Shown piece after piece: positions 20,511 through 30,196 of a stretch of 41,889 nucleotides of DNA (within the stretch, counting starts at the first letter, position 1; each line of letters starts with the position of its first letter). The notes beneath the pieces were generated by a model that saw only the letters and a list, made by a program, of their open reading frames with translations, was not told the DNA's origin and searched no databases. The stretch covers positions 1 to 41,889 of the forward strand of contig JAWQRM010000017.1 of the NCBI GenBank assembly GCA_033557675.1, read 5' to 3'. The position numbers were made by a program, and so were the translations under genes. The DNA comes from Coptodactyla brooksi (taxonomy: Eukaryota; Arthropoda; Insecta; Coleoptera; Scarabaeidae).

Positions 20511-21300
20511 TAATTCCGTTAACTCTTAATCAAATAAATAATTCGATCACGTCTGAATCAAACGATAGTTGTGAAAATCTACATCATCTGACGTTTAGAT
20601 GACGGTAGATGCGGATCTTTAGTTTTTAAATTCGTCATCCACGTCAATTAAAAAGAAATAAAAAATTCTGATATCTTGATTTATTTTAAGCTGGTTTTCT
20701 GCTTCTTTTGTCTTTGAAATGCAATAATCGCTTTTCAAACGCTTTTTAGAAAATCCGTTGTACTGCTCAGATGCATCGTCAAATAAACATCACTGAATTG
20801 TTCTGCCTTTTTATTTTTTACGTACGTTAATTAGTTCATTATTTCCGAACTAAAATGTAAACATAATAAAAGACAAACATTAACTGACAGGCAATTAATT
20901 AATTTCAAGCAATTCATATAAAATTAAAAATATTTCTATCTAAAGTAAGACATTTTTTCTAAAATGCCTGGAATGTCTACTTGCTAAACTGCAACAAACA
21001 AAAGCATTCTAAAATAGCTTTTCTATGTTTGGTTCGTATACCTTCACAGAATTCACATTGGCCATATGCGTAGTTAAGAGGAGGCAAGGGTGGACATTGC
21101 CCATCCTACAAAACCCATTGCCCACCCTAGAAAAATCGACAGTATTGAAGAAAATGAAAAAATATGCTGTTGTAATTCTTTTTATCTTGATAAAAAAGAT
21201 TCAATACTAGTCCTCGTAAAATTGTTTTATCATCCCCGAAAATCCCCGTTTACCAAATCTCATCGAAATCATCCTAGCCATTTCCGAAAACGTTAATATT
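20511..21300. other. No gene recognised
   Basis: AT-rich. It contains two imperfect copies of a short unit, CATTGCCCATCCTACAAAACCC and CATTGCCCACCCTAGAAAAATC, at 21092-21136. The open frames at 21025-21296 overlap this and have no recognisable domain. Confidence 0.4.
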
Positions 21301-21301
21301 T

Positions 21302-21600
21302 ATTTATTAACAACATGGGATGCCAAACAGGGAAAACCATACAAGGAAAACAATAAATATCGACTACATAAGAAATAAACAATCAATACAGTGTGTAACC
21401 TAAATCTAATAAGAAAAATTAAGTAGTCATGCAACAGCGAGGACAGAATACGCTTTCTAATAGATAGCACAGATAAACCAAATGGTTTATCTGTGCTATC
21501 AATTGGTTTATGAATTTCACCACTCAGGCGATTGTACATGTATGTTACACGAACCAACGGAGAGTTTCGAAGCACAGGTATTAGATGCTGTAGACAAAAA
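21302..21600 (-). pseudogene. LINE 3' end fragment
   Basis: The minus strand reads LRNSPLVRVTYMYNRLSGEI and SIRKRILSSLLHDYLI, the style of the C-terminal tail of jockey/CR1-type ORF2 (a short list of residues after the last cysteine region), and ends with GTTAATAAATAAATATT, a simple LINE tail. It contains a perfect 18-bp palindrome at 21463-21500. Clade uncertain. Confidence 0.5.
21463..21500. repeat. Perfect fold-back palindrome, 18-bp arms, 2-nt loop
   Basis: GATAGCACAGATAAACCA (21463-21480), AA, then its exact reverse complement (21483-21500), inside the LINE fragment. The word TGGTTTAT occurs again at 21504, suggesting which arm is ancestral. Confidence 0.95.
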
Positions 21601-22489
21601 CAAAGAGCATTGACTTAATTTAATATATTAGATAATATATTAATAACCTAATTAACTTATTAATAACATTATAGAATTTGTCGACTGCCCCGTCAACATT
21701 AAGCCCCGCAAGGACAAGTAGCCAATCCTAAGTACTCAGAGAATGCTTGATTGATGCGTAATCAGCCGACCCGTACAAGTATTTAATGTGGGGTCCTTCA
21801 TTGAGATTCGAGGGAAGAACATGCAATAAAAATTCGAAAGCTGGGTGGTGGCTATCAGGAGGCACCACAGCATCATCGCTGCAAGGCAGACACGATGAAC
21901 GACACCGTTTCTACGTAAAACTGCATCTAGAATTCGATCATTCAAATTAACAATGTGGTTAAATTGAGTAAAATTACAGTAAGAAAACATATTTAGAAAA
22001 TCTGCCTGTAATACTGCCTCGAAAATATATCAGGTAGCAAAACAAATATCCTCGGTATTTCCGAATATTGAAACTCCATTGAACATTTTTGACTACCAAT
22101 TTCTAATTCTTCTGGCGAAAGTTCATTTTCTGTGCTGAAAAGAATTAACTACTATCTTAGTACTACTACATCAGAAGAAAGGTTGATCATTCGGCATTCT
22201 CAGGAAACTCATCTCTTAGTCGCCTCTTATAACATGCACTAGAAGAAAGGCAGTTGATACATTCTTTATATATCCCTGGTCGGCACGGGACTCCCAAAAT
22301 TTGTCAATTTTATTAAAAAGTTACTTGATATCTAATCGAATTGAAACCCTGCGGTGACTCATCAGCTGGCTGGCTGCCCCCCCTTAGAAAAGCTCCCTAA
22401 GTACGCTCATAATATTGGTTTTTATAAAAATTAAGGTAACTACATTAAAGGAATATACTAACTAGTGGTATCAATTTACTAGGGTTTCT
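21601..22489. other. No gene recognised
   Basis: No coding region with recognisable motifs on either strand. The part near 22220-22300 (CGCCTCTTATAACATGCA...TCCCTGGTCGGCACGGGAC) is more GC-rich than its surroundings and looks like transposon sequence, but I cannot name it. Confidence 0.35.
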
Positions 22490-22720
22490 ATTAAAACTGG
22501 TAGATTGGCAATCCTGATCAATTGATGAATTTTTAATTGTGTCGTAGTAAAGCTGGTACTTTTACAAATTTATAAAAACAAGCTTTGAATATAATGTATT
22601 CATTAACGTGTAAACTTTTCTTAATCAAATATTAGTTTTGAAAATATATATCGTATTCACTGTCGACTTGATGTTTAGATAACAGTCAATGCAAGTCCTG
22701 ACAGTTTGTTAACAATTTAT
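22490..22720 (-). repeat. Duplicated upstream block, partial copy 4
   Basis: AGATTGGCAATCCTGATCAA, GCTGGTACTTTTACAAATTT, AAGCTTTGAATAT and TTCATTAACGTGTAAACTTT align with 40517-40635 (GGATTGGCAACCCCGATTAA and the following words). DGTTTAGATAACAG-type words align with 20590-20610. The exon part is absent. Confidence 0.55.
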
Positions 22721-23069
22721 CCTTCCACATACATTTGAGCTTAAACTAAAAAGAAATCAAACACAAACTTTCATTTAATTGGATACCCTGCGAACGAAAA
22801 ACGCTACCTAAAAATATTTTCCACGACAGTAATACACTTCGTAATGTACTTCGACTGTCGTGATAAATGCAAAGTCTCCTAGCTATGTTAACGCAAACGT
22901 GTCTAAGAAGTTGTCTGTTCATTGAAACATTTACCACCTAGATTTTTAGGGATATTCTGTGGTAAGATTTAAGGTAGCATTCAGGATTGAGTTAGCATAA
23001 TTGCACAATCCTTACGTAGAGAAGTATTTTAGAGGTATAAAACATTTGACTTTGGGAGTGTTTTCGAGG
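22721..23069. other. No gene recognised
   Basis: A 9-bp inverted pair (CACGACAGT / ACTGTCGTG) lies at 22822-22862. No domain was seen in the open frames. Confidence 0.35.
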
Positions 23070-23351
23070 TCAAATCAACATTATTTTGATTTGTTTAATT
23101 GACATTGAACAGACACAAATCAGTTCGTCCCTTCTTACTTTCTCTTCGACTTTTCCAGGTGAGCGTTTTGTACACTCCTTTAGACAATAACTTTTCTGAA
23201 ACTTCTGAATAAGTTTGATTATAGTTTGTCTAGTGGGAGCGGGCCTTCCTGAAAAAGATTGAAGGAAAAAAACGTGGCAATCGCTTCCAGTCCTGCCACC
23301 GTAATACCACTTGATAAGTTGTAATTTTTCTTCAGCGGTGTACACAGCCAT
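23070..23351 (-). pseudogene. DUF4817-type transposase N-terminal fragment
   Basis: Starts MAVYTAEEKLQLIKWYYGGR and continues GRPAPTRQTIIKLIQKF, the helix-turn-helix region of the same IS630-like group as the fossil at 15.7-16.5 kb. The frame ends after 93 codons with unrelated sequence, and no catalytic motifs follow. It lies at the 3' side of the Gypsy LTR. Confidence 0.7.
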
Positions 23352-23989
23352 TTCTTTTAATTATGTTCACTAGAAATAGATGTGCTATGTGCGTTAAACA
23401 ACTGAATAATGCCCGTAATCCCCGTAATGTCAGTACACAGGCATTTTAATGGAGTGGGGATACTGCGTATCGCGTATTCGCTATAGCCCCCACTCTTCGC
23501 CCCCCTTGGACACCTATTGCGGGCACGGTGAAATGATTGGAGTTTGTCAGAGGTTAGTTATACATTTTCATAGTGGTTTTAACTGTTTATTCCCATTGGT
23601 ACAGTACTTTCTTCTTAGACAACAACTTACTCTACGACTTTTTCTTATTATTAATTGAGGTCAGTGCTAATTATGCGCTATACGCACTACACCTCCCCTA
23701 CTTCTTAGAGAATGTCCTTCACCTTGAATTAATAAATTGAAGGATATTCGCTTATTATTATTTCCATACTAACAAGAACTTACTAAAATATTTCCATAGA
23801 ATATTACTGAACTTTATGATACTTATCTCTTACACTATTTGTTTTGATGAACTTACTGATTAATGAAATTGTCTAAACTGACTTTACTGACTAAGCAGCC
23901 TAATTAACCTAATTGATGTTATTAGCTAGTGAATAACCTAATTAATTTTATTATCTAATGGTTTTATAATTTAGTGGATCCACTAAAAT

Positions 23990-25050
23990 CTAATGATTAA
24001 CATTATAAGGACTTAATCTATTCTTATGTACTATAAATTCTTTATTGTTCTTATCAGTTATCTTACAATTTACTCCAATTATTGACTTAAGTTTATATGG
24101 TCCTTTATATAAAGGTTCAAACTTAGTTCTGGCTTCGTTTTTAAGTAAAACTAATTCTCCTATTTCAACATCTAATTCATTTCTATTAGTATCAAATATA
24201 TCTTTTCGTTTAATTTCTACTTGTTCCAAATATGCGTTAGCTCTTTTCGATGCAGTTTGCAAACAAAATTTCATTTCTTTCGCATAGTTGTCTATGTTGT
24301 AGAGTGGGGTAAGGTTTGTCTGTCAAGCTTGAATAGGTATCGTTGGTGTTTTACCAAATACTAGTTTGAAGGGACAGTACTGATGAATTGTAGATGATAT
24401 TGTATTGTAGCAATACGAAAAATAACTTATCCACTCATCCCAATCTATATGCAAATACCCTATGTGATCTTTTGACTCCACCTATTGTTTGAGGTCTGTA
24501 GGAAGTAGAAGAATTATGGTTTATGCCTAATAGTTTAGTCGTTTCTGAAAATACTGAATGCATATTTCTTTCAAAAATCCATAGATTAGTATGAAGTGCT
24601 CAAATATTGCACGAGCTAATGTTCTAACTTCTTTATTTGGTACTGGTATAACAACAAAATATTTTAGAAAAGGTCCTACCGTATCAATTGTTACCAATGT
24701 TTTTGTAGGCGTATTTGTAATACACAACGGCTGTACTGTTTTCGGTTTCGGTTTATTTAGTTGACATTGACGACAGGTTTTTGAGAATTTTGCAATGTCT
24801 TTGTGCATATTTTTCCAAAAATAATATGTTCTTAGTTTTAATTGCAATCTTCTTCTATCGCAATGACCACCCAATACCTTATTTTCGTGAAATGTTCTGA
24901 TTAATTCTTGTCTCTCGATACGATCGTTTATTCTCCTAACAGGTTTAGTTAAAAGTATTTGTAAATTTCGAAGTTTTTTATTACCTATTACCTTAAATTC
25001 TGACAGAGGAATATAATTAAATATCTTATTATTTAGCTCGAGCTGTACTT
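23990..25050 (-). pseudogene. Gypsy integrase region
   Basis: The H2C2 zinc-binding module is HENKVLGGHCDRRRLQLKLR then CRQCQLNKP (about 24890-24750). The core begins TIDTVGPF. After a frameshift the third acidic position reads GGVKRSHR, where family members have GALERSHR, so the catalytic Glu appears replaced (about 24480). The C-terminal part (24274-23990) has LVLLKNEARTKFEPLYKGPY, the GPY/F module that contacts target DNA. Frameshifts near 24530 and 24290 and the lost Glu make it inactive. Confidence 0.75.
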
Positions 25051-25088
25051 TAACATTGTCTTTGCCTTTAATATATTCTATATGGCAG

Positions 25089-26120
25089 TCATATTCTTCT
25101 AAATCTAGTCGCATGTGCGTAAGTTTCAAACTTGAATTTTTCATTGAAAAAAGAAACTACCCGACAATGATCTGACTTAACGATAAATTTCTGTTCGTAA
25201 ACGTATGGTCTGAAATACATGATTGCCCAGTGAATAGCTAATTCTTTCTCTATTGTTGATTTGTTTATTTCTCCCGTAGTAAACGATCGCGATGATTGAA
25301 TCTGAGAATTGCACCGCAATTATTGTTTAAGCAATAAGCGTATTCGGCAAAATTTTGAATAAAACGGCGGTAATAATTACAAAAAGCAATGAATCTTTTA
25401 ACAGCCTCTGCGTTCGTTGGACGAGGATAATTTTTAATTGTATCATACTTTGAATGATCGGGCAAAATTCCGCGATTTTGCTCGATGATTGCATCATCTG
25501 TTATGTGATGACCTAAATAAGTCGCGTCTTTTCTGAAGAATTGACATTTTTCCGGATTTACTTTTAGACAAAATTTTCTACACGTTTCAAATACAGCCTT
25601 TAGATTCAGTAAATGATGTCTTTCAGAACAGCCTATTACTATAAAATCGTCTACATACATAAAAGCCTTCTCTGGAGCCAATGAAGTAAATGCTATAGTC
25701 ATCATGAGTTGGAGACTGTTTGGGCTAATCGATAATCCAAATGGTAGTCTTTTAATTCGATATGTACTTGAATTTACAGTGAAGCTGGTTATATCACGCG
25801 ATTCTTCCTCTACTGGTATTTGATGAAAGCCTGACATTAAATCTAAAACCGAGAACCACTTGGCTCTTTGTAGTTGATCAAGAATGTTCTCCTTTCGAGA
25901 TAAAGGAAAACGATCTGCAATTAATTTTTTATTTACCTGCCTATAGTCAATTACTAATCACCATTTTCTGTCTCTATTTGATGATGTTTTAGGTACTAAA
26001 ATAACACTGAAGAGTTATAATCACTAACTGAAGGTTCTATAATGTCATCATTCAACATTTTTGACACTTGTTTATTGATTTCTTCTTTTTTGGGAATATG
26101 GCAATCTATAATTCTTTATA
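25089..26120 (-). pseudogene. Gypsy reverse transcriptase and RNase H
   Basis: RT from KKEEINKQVSKMLNDDIIEP (about 26090) through KWxLVIDYRQVNKKL, with an in-frame TGA at 25960-25958 that probably replaces the Arg of KWRLVIDYR. It continues with WFSVLDLMSGFHQIPVEEES (first Asp), RLPFGLSISPNSLQ, AFMYVDDFIVIG (YVDD intact) and YLGHHI. RNase H-like sequence follows in other frames (STIEKELAIHWAIMYFRPYV, IVKSDHCR) at 25260-25160. One frameshift lies near 26005 and another at about 25300. Confidence 0.8.
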
Positions 26121-26303
26121 TAAACCAGTTCAGTATCCGTTGTTCGCAATGATTGTTTATAAAAATTGTTATGTGTTAACTTATCTGATCGCAAAGCAAA
26201 AATATCTGAAAACTGTGAACATAATTTGGTTAAGTCTTCTGCAGCAAAAGGTGGAAAGTTTTTATTAAGTTTTTTAAGAAGTTCTAAATTCCTATTTTCT
26301 TTT

Positions 26304-26881
26304 TCATTCTCTATTGAAAATATACGCTAGTCTTCTAAATTTTCGGTTTTTAGTAAAATGTTTTTTACAGTTAGATAATGTGAATTTAAATGTGCATTCA
26401 TCAAAAGGATTATTTAAATGAATTTCTCTGGAAACTTCTGACCAAGCTGGAAATATCAACGTGTTAACCTCTGGACCACCTTGTAATGATAATGGCTTGT
26501 AGTTATTATTTATTCGAATTGTGAACGTCCAGTTATCATAATCTAAGATACACCTGCGCTTTGATAAAAAATCTCTGCCTAAAATGAGCATGCTGGAATC
26601 GAAAAGTCATCTTCAACTACCTGAATTTGCTGTTCTACGAATGCTGATGAGTTGTCGTTTACTAAGATTCTTACTGATGTTGCTATAGCCGATTTTACTA
26701 CTGAATTTGTGACACCATGCATTGCACAATATCTTGTATATGTTGAATAATTAAATGAAATTTTATTTCTCTTAATGATAGATATATCTGCACCTGAATC
26801 AATTAAAAACGTGCAGGGAGTTTCTCCCAATTTCGTGTAAAGTAAAACAAAATTGGAAAATGATAGATTATGCACACTCAC
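26304..26881 (-). pseudogene. Gypsy aspartic protease
   Basis: CTFLIDSGADISIIKRNKI (about 26825-26765) carries the DSGA active-site motif of retroviral-type aspartic proteases. ILGRDFLSKRRCILDY (about 26590-26540), in the overlapping frame, is the usual C-terminal (I)LG-x-D-(F/W) block. A frame change near 26585 separates the two. Confidence 0.75.
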
Positions 26882-26897
26882 GTCATGTTTTAATGTT

Positions 26898-27255
26898 CTA
26901 TTGAGTATTCCCCATGCGCTGCGGTTGGGGGCGCATTGAGTTTTTCGACTTGTACGCCCTCACATTTGCAGTGGAATTTATATTTTGCTGTCCACCACTA
27001 TAGTTCTTTGAGGATTGCTGTTGACCATTGTAGTGTCGTTGACTATAGTTATTTTGAGCGTTATTTTGAAAGTTTGTGCGATTTGTATATCGTCTTGAAA
27101 AATTTTGTGTATGAGAAACGAAATTCCCTCGATTTGTACCGCGTCTTCCATTAAAACTTCTACTACCCCTTTTTGCAATGTTAGAATACAAAATGTTTGT
27201 GTTGATAGGTTCTGGGCCTATTGTCAAAAATTTGGTAATTCTGTCTTGCAACGTT
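26898..27255 (-). pseudogene. Gypsy gag C-terminal part
   Basis: Open frame with ETLQDRITKFLTIGPEPINT followed by an Asn/Gln/Arg-rich tail (SRRYTNRTNFQNNAQNNYSQ) and no CCHC knuckle, as in 412-type gag proteins. The frame opens into zinc-finger sequence at its N-terminal side, so the Met at 27272 is not a natural start. Confidence 0.65.
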
Positions 27256-27440
27256 TCGTCTTGTATGTGCACTTGAATGGTTTCTCATTTGCACGAGTGT
27301 GAATATGTAAATTGAGACTGTTTTTAAAGTAAGTTGAATATTTGCAAGTTGCACACTTGTACGTTGTTGGTGCAGCACCATGTTTCCTTAGTATGTGCCT
27401 CTTTAAATCACTTTTGTACGCTCTTTTTCTATGCACAGTT
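27256..27440 (-). pseudogene. Zinc-finger gene A, displaced fragment
   Basis: Reads YKSDLKRHILRKHGAAPTTY, KCATCKYSTYFKNSLNLHIH and EKPFKCTYK. This is one tail finger and one full C2H2 finger of the exon-4 repeat unit, joined at once to Gypsy gag sequence. It continues gene A exon 4 after the 27441-28069 insertion and is cut by the Gypsy junction. Confidence 0.8.
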
Positions 27441-28069
27441 TTTGCTTTGTCATACCTGTAAAAGATCTAACGTTGGGTGCCCTGATTGGCAATGATATTT
27501 TTGTTCACTTACTCGTTATTACGTCTTATTGAGGTACTTTGCATGCAAAACAACTATATTTTGCTTTGTTTAAATTTTTTGACAGCAGCTTCTATGCTTA
27601 CGCTGCCGATTGGATTTATTTTGGAATGTACCCAACTGAGTTAGAACAGAGGCGATATCTGTGGGTACTATGGGACGTTTATGCCGAACGAGCAGATTTA
27701 AAATATTTTTCGATTTAAATTTAAAGTATATTGTTTATTGAAAATTGTTGTTATATTTTGTTAGTATTTTTAAAATATGGTTTGTGTTCCTCTTGGAGAA
27801 AGGTGGTTTTTTCTTGTCCATCGAGGTGTTTCAATATTGTCACGGATTATCAGAGGACCACGAGTACGAAGCGCAATAATATAATATTGTGGCGCCCTAT
27901 TCGTACACTTTCCTTTGACTCACCCCCATTCTTCACTGTAGTGAGTCGGAGCTTCTTGTGTTTCGCGTGGTCTGAGTTCGGGCATTCTCCAGGGGAGAAA
28001 GTCTGGTCTTTGTGCTTGTGTTTGGTGGAGGACCGGGTATTCCATCACCTCCACCATAGTGCGCGTCAC
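27441..28069 (-). mobile_element. LTR-like insertion in zinc-finger exon 4
   Basis: About 630 bp of sequence unlike the flanking zinc-finger DNA. On the minus strand it can be read as an LTR: TGTGACGCGCACTATGG (28069) to ATTGCCAATCA (near 27482), then GGGCACCCAACGTTAG, which resembles a primer-binding site, and about 40 bp more. The hexamer CACAGT occurs at both borders (27434-27439 and 28067-28072) and could be a target duplication. It does not match the Gypsy LTR at 23693. The open frame running from the fingers into it (to 27920) is read-through. Confidence 0.45.
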
Positions 28070-29207
28070 AGTGCACTTAAGTGGCTTTTCATTTCTGTGA
28101 ATGCGAATGTGTTTAGAGAGGTCGCCTTTATAAACAGTTGAATATTTGCAAGTTGTGCACTTGTACGTTTTTGGTGCATCGCTGTGCTTCGTTAATATAT
28201 GTACTCTGAGGCTTTGCTTCCAATTAGTTGCATATTCGCAGGCACTACACTCACAAGATTTTTTTTCATTTGAAATATTCAATTCTGGGCATTTACAATT
28301 CTTGTATGTGCACTTAAATGGTTTTTCATTTGAGTGAATGAGATTGTGTGAAGCGAGATTGTTCTTATAATGAGTTGAAAAGCTGCAAGTTGCGCACTGG
28401 TATGTTTTTGGTGTATCACTGTGTTTCATTAGTATGTGCCATGTTAAATAACTTTTCCGCTGACTTGCAAATTCGCAAGTATTACATTCACAAGATTTTC
28501 CCTCATTTGAAGTATTCAATTGTGGGCATTTACAATTCTTGTATGTGCACTTAAATGGTTTTTCCTTTGTGTGAATGCGAATATGTGAAGTGAGGTTGCC
28601 TTTATTAAAAGTTGAATATTTGCAAGTTGCGCACTTGTACGTTTTTGGTGAATCGGTATGTTTTGTCAGAATGTGCTGCTTTAGAATATTTTTGTAATTA
28701 CTTGCAAATTCACAGGTATTACACTCACAAGATTTTTCCCCATTTGAAGTATTCAATTGTGGGCATTTACAATTCTTGTATGTGCACTTAAATGGTTCTT
28801 CCTTTCTGTGAATGCGAATGTGTGAAGTGTGGTTGCCTTTATTAAAAGTTGAATACTTGCAAGTTGCGCATTTGTACATTTTTGGTGAATCGGTATGTTT
28901 TGTCAGAATGTGATGCTTTAGAATATTTTTGTAATTACTTACAAATTCACAGGTATTACACTCACAAAATTTTCCCTCATTTGAAGTATTCAATTGCAAT
29001 TTTACTTGCTTTTCTACCTTATTGGTACGTGTTTTGATATGGTTCATAAGACCATCTTTTTTGTTAAATGTCAATCCGCAACTTTTAGGCTTTTCATTAC
29101 TATGAACTAAACTATGAGGTGAAAATTTTCTCTTTGTAGAGTAACTACACTTCTTACATTTAAATATTTTCTGCATCTTGATACCAACTCCTTCTTCTTT
29201 ATTGAGT
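28070..29207 (-). pseudogene. Zinc-finger gene A, exon 4 (C2H2 array, disrupted)
   Basis: The acceptor TCTATTCTAG precedes 29207. The frame continues GLNKEEGVGIKMQK, a first finger FKCKKCSYSTKRKF..HSLVH and a degenerate segment. Then come repeat units of 79 residues: a CECNTCEF..H-x4-H finger (HILTKH), a YKCATCKYST..H-x3-H finger (HIRIH), and the linker EKPFKCTYKNCKCPQLNTSN. Four units are visible before the insertion at 28070. The family would be nuclear DNA-binding proteins. Here the array is cut by the LTR-like insertion, so the Met at 29278 (intronic) and the tail after KPLKCT are not natural. Confidence 0.85.
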
Positions 29208-29271
29208 CTAGAATAGATAATAAAATTAGGACCTTCAATATAACACAAAACAATCATATATATATACAGGT

Positions 29272-29850
29272 GATTCAAATTCGAGTTCCAACGTGGGGAA
29301 CTCGCTTATTATAAGAGGTGCAAGGTCGGTTAAATGGAGGCAAAGTTGCTAAATTCGATGGTGAGTAATAATCCATTAATAAATTTGAATTACCTTGAAC
29401 GGTTTGTTTGCAATCAGGAAAAAATTGAAAATTGGTAGTTTTGAAAATCCGCTGTAATTCTCATTTATGATTTCTTTCAAAACCTGTAAAAACTTCCTCA
29501 TGGCCACTTTTTAGGTTGCCATGCTAATCTTCTAGGGAATGGCTTGGACAGAATTTTCACTAAACGTTTCGTTTTTGTTTTCTTGGAATGAACTTTGTTT
29601 TTTGTAATGGACACGATGTGACATGAGCACACTGTCGGATTGCATTTATTTTTCTGAACACGATGATGTGTCACACATTGACTTTTTAAACAAGTGTTAG
29701 TGACAAAACTGCAGAAATGACTGATAATGTGAGCTCTCTCGGCGGTTGTAAAAACGGTTGAGATGTATGTTCGTCAAAGCTGCCGAGGTAAGTGCACAAT
29801 TCGCTAATTGTCGTGCGATCTCCGGGATCACCCGACTCGTCTGCCAATCA
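29272..29850 (-). mobile_element. Decayed mariner/IS630-like element in gene A intron 3
   Basis: The left tip ACAGGTGATTCAAATTCGAG (29272) is a typical mariner-type terminal sequence next to TA. On the minus strand near 29752 the frame TVFTTAERAHIIS is a transposase N-terminus, and about 110 bp around it (CTCGGCGGTTGTAAAAACGG; TTGTCGTGCGATCT) matches 16523-16635. The remainder is too decayed to translate. Gene B has only 66 bp in the homologous intron, so this is an insertion specific to gene A. Confidence 0.6.
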
Positions 29851-29863
29851 GACCATGTATGTG

Positions 29864-29865
29864 TG

Positions 29866-29897
<32 letters not shown>

Positions 29898-29908
29898 CAC
29901 ACATATTA
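29864..29908. repeat. TG/TA microsatellite, near-palindromic
   Basis: ATGTGTGTATATATATATAT followed by ACATATATATATATATACAC and ACAT. A dinucleotide tract that is almost its own reverse complement, next to the mariner-like insertion. Confidence 0.9.
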
Positions 29909-29931
29909 CTGTAAATCAGTATATAACCTAC

Positions 29932-30019
29932 CCTATAGAATTCGCTTTGCACCATTTTATATGTCGCCCATATTCAGTCTCAAAAATTTTCATTTTGCAA
30001 GAGGAACACACAAAAACAA
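29932..30019 (-). CDS. Zinc-finger gene A, exon 3 (single C2HC finger)
   Basis: 88 nt between acceptor TGTTGCAG (30021-30020) and donor AGG|GTAGGT (29932/29931). In the phase set by exon 2 it reads VVFVCSSCKMKIFETEYGR followed by HIKWCKANSIG, a C-x2-C-x12-H-x4-C finger. It leaves two bases that complete a Gly codon with the first base of exon 4. The gene B homologue (36505-36595) has the same phases and C2HC pattern. No ATG-based open frame reveals it. Confidence 0.75.
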
Positions 30020-30076
30020 CTGCAACAAAAGGAACAGTCGGTACCAAATATTTTCTATATTCCCATTCTTAATTAC

Positions 30077-30196
30077 CTCTGTTTTCACTCAACCGTTTGG
30101 ATAATGCTTCCTTTTCAGTAGGGTATTTTCTGTAACAGTCCTTGAAGTATTCCTCTTCATCAAATTCCCTGTTTTCCGATTCACAATTTTCCAAGT
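30077..30196 (-). pseudogene. Zinc-finger gene A, exon 2 with lost finger
   Basis: 120 nt between acceptor CACTCTAG (30198-30197) and donor AGAG|GTAATT (30077/30076). It reads LENCESENREFDEEEYFKDC then YRKYPTEKEALSKRLSENR, phases 1 to 1. Compared with gene B exon 2 it lacks 14 codons in frame, including the C-x2-C pair. The remaining His and Cys positions have become Cys and Tyr, so the finger is gone although splicing and frame are kept. Confidence 0.7.

Larger units (their letters stand above)
23540..27255 (-). mobile_element. 412/mdg1-type Ty3/Gypsy retrotransposon, 5'-truncated
   Basis: Order on the minus strand is gag tail, protease, reverse transcriptase, RNase H, integrase with H2C2 finger and GPY/F end, then a polypurine tract AGGGGAGG (23701-23694) immediately followed by TGTAGTGCGTATAGCG, the start of the 3' LTR (23693). 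The RT wording (AFMYVDDFIVIGCSERHHLL) is close to that of 412/mdg1 clade elements, which also lack a CCHC knuckle in gag, as here. The 5' LTR and most of gag are missing: the element begins abruptly inside a zinc-finger coding unit at about 27255. The far end of the LTR is not defined. Confidence 0.8.

Noticed and set aside
22822..22862. Inverted repeat CACGACAGT/ACTGTCGTG as a regulatory hairpin
   Set aside because: Only 9 bp with a 23-nt spacer in AT-rich sequence; not distinguishable from chance.
27920..28069. C-terminal extension of the zinc-finger protein (tail after KPLKCT)
   Set aside because: The frame leaves zinc-finger sequence at the border of a foreign insertion, and fingers resume on its other side at 27440, so the tail is read-through.
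28100..29000. Regularly spaced repeats resembling a CRISPR-like or satellite array
   Set aside because: The 237-bp period is the DNA of tandem zinc-finger units with an open reading frame on the minus strand; the plus-strand frames there are shadows.
29864..29908. Functional palindrome or cruciform signal
   Set aside because: It is a TG/TA dinucleotide microsatellite, so its symmetry is trivial; it is not counted with the fold-back palindromes.
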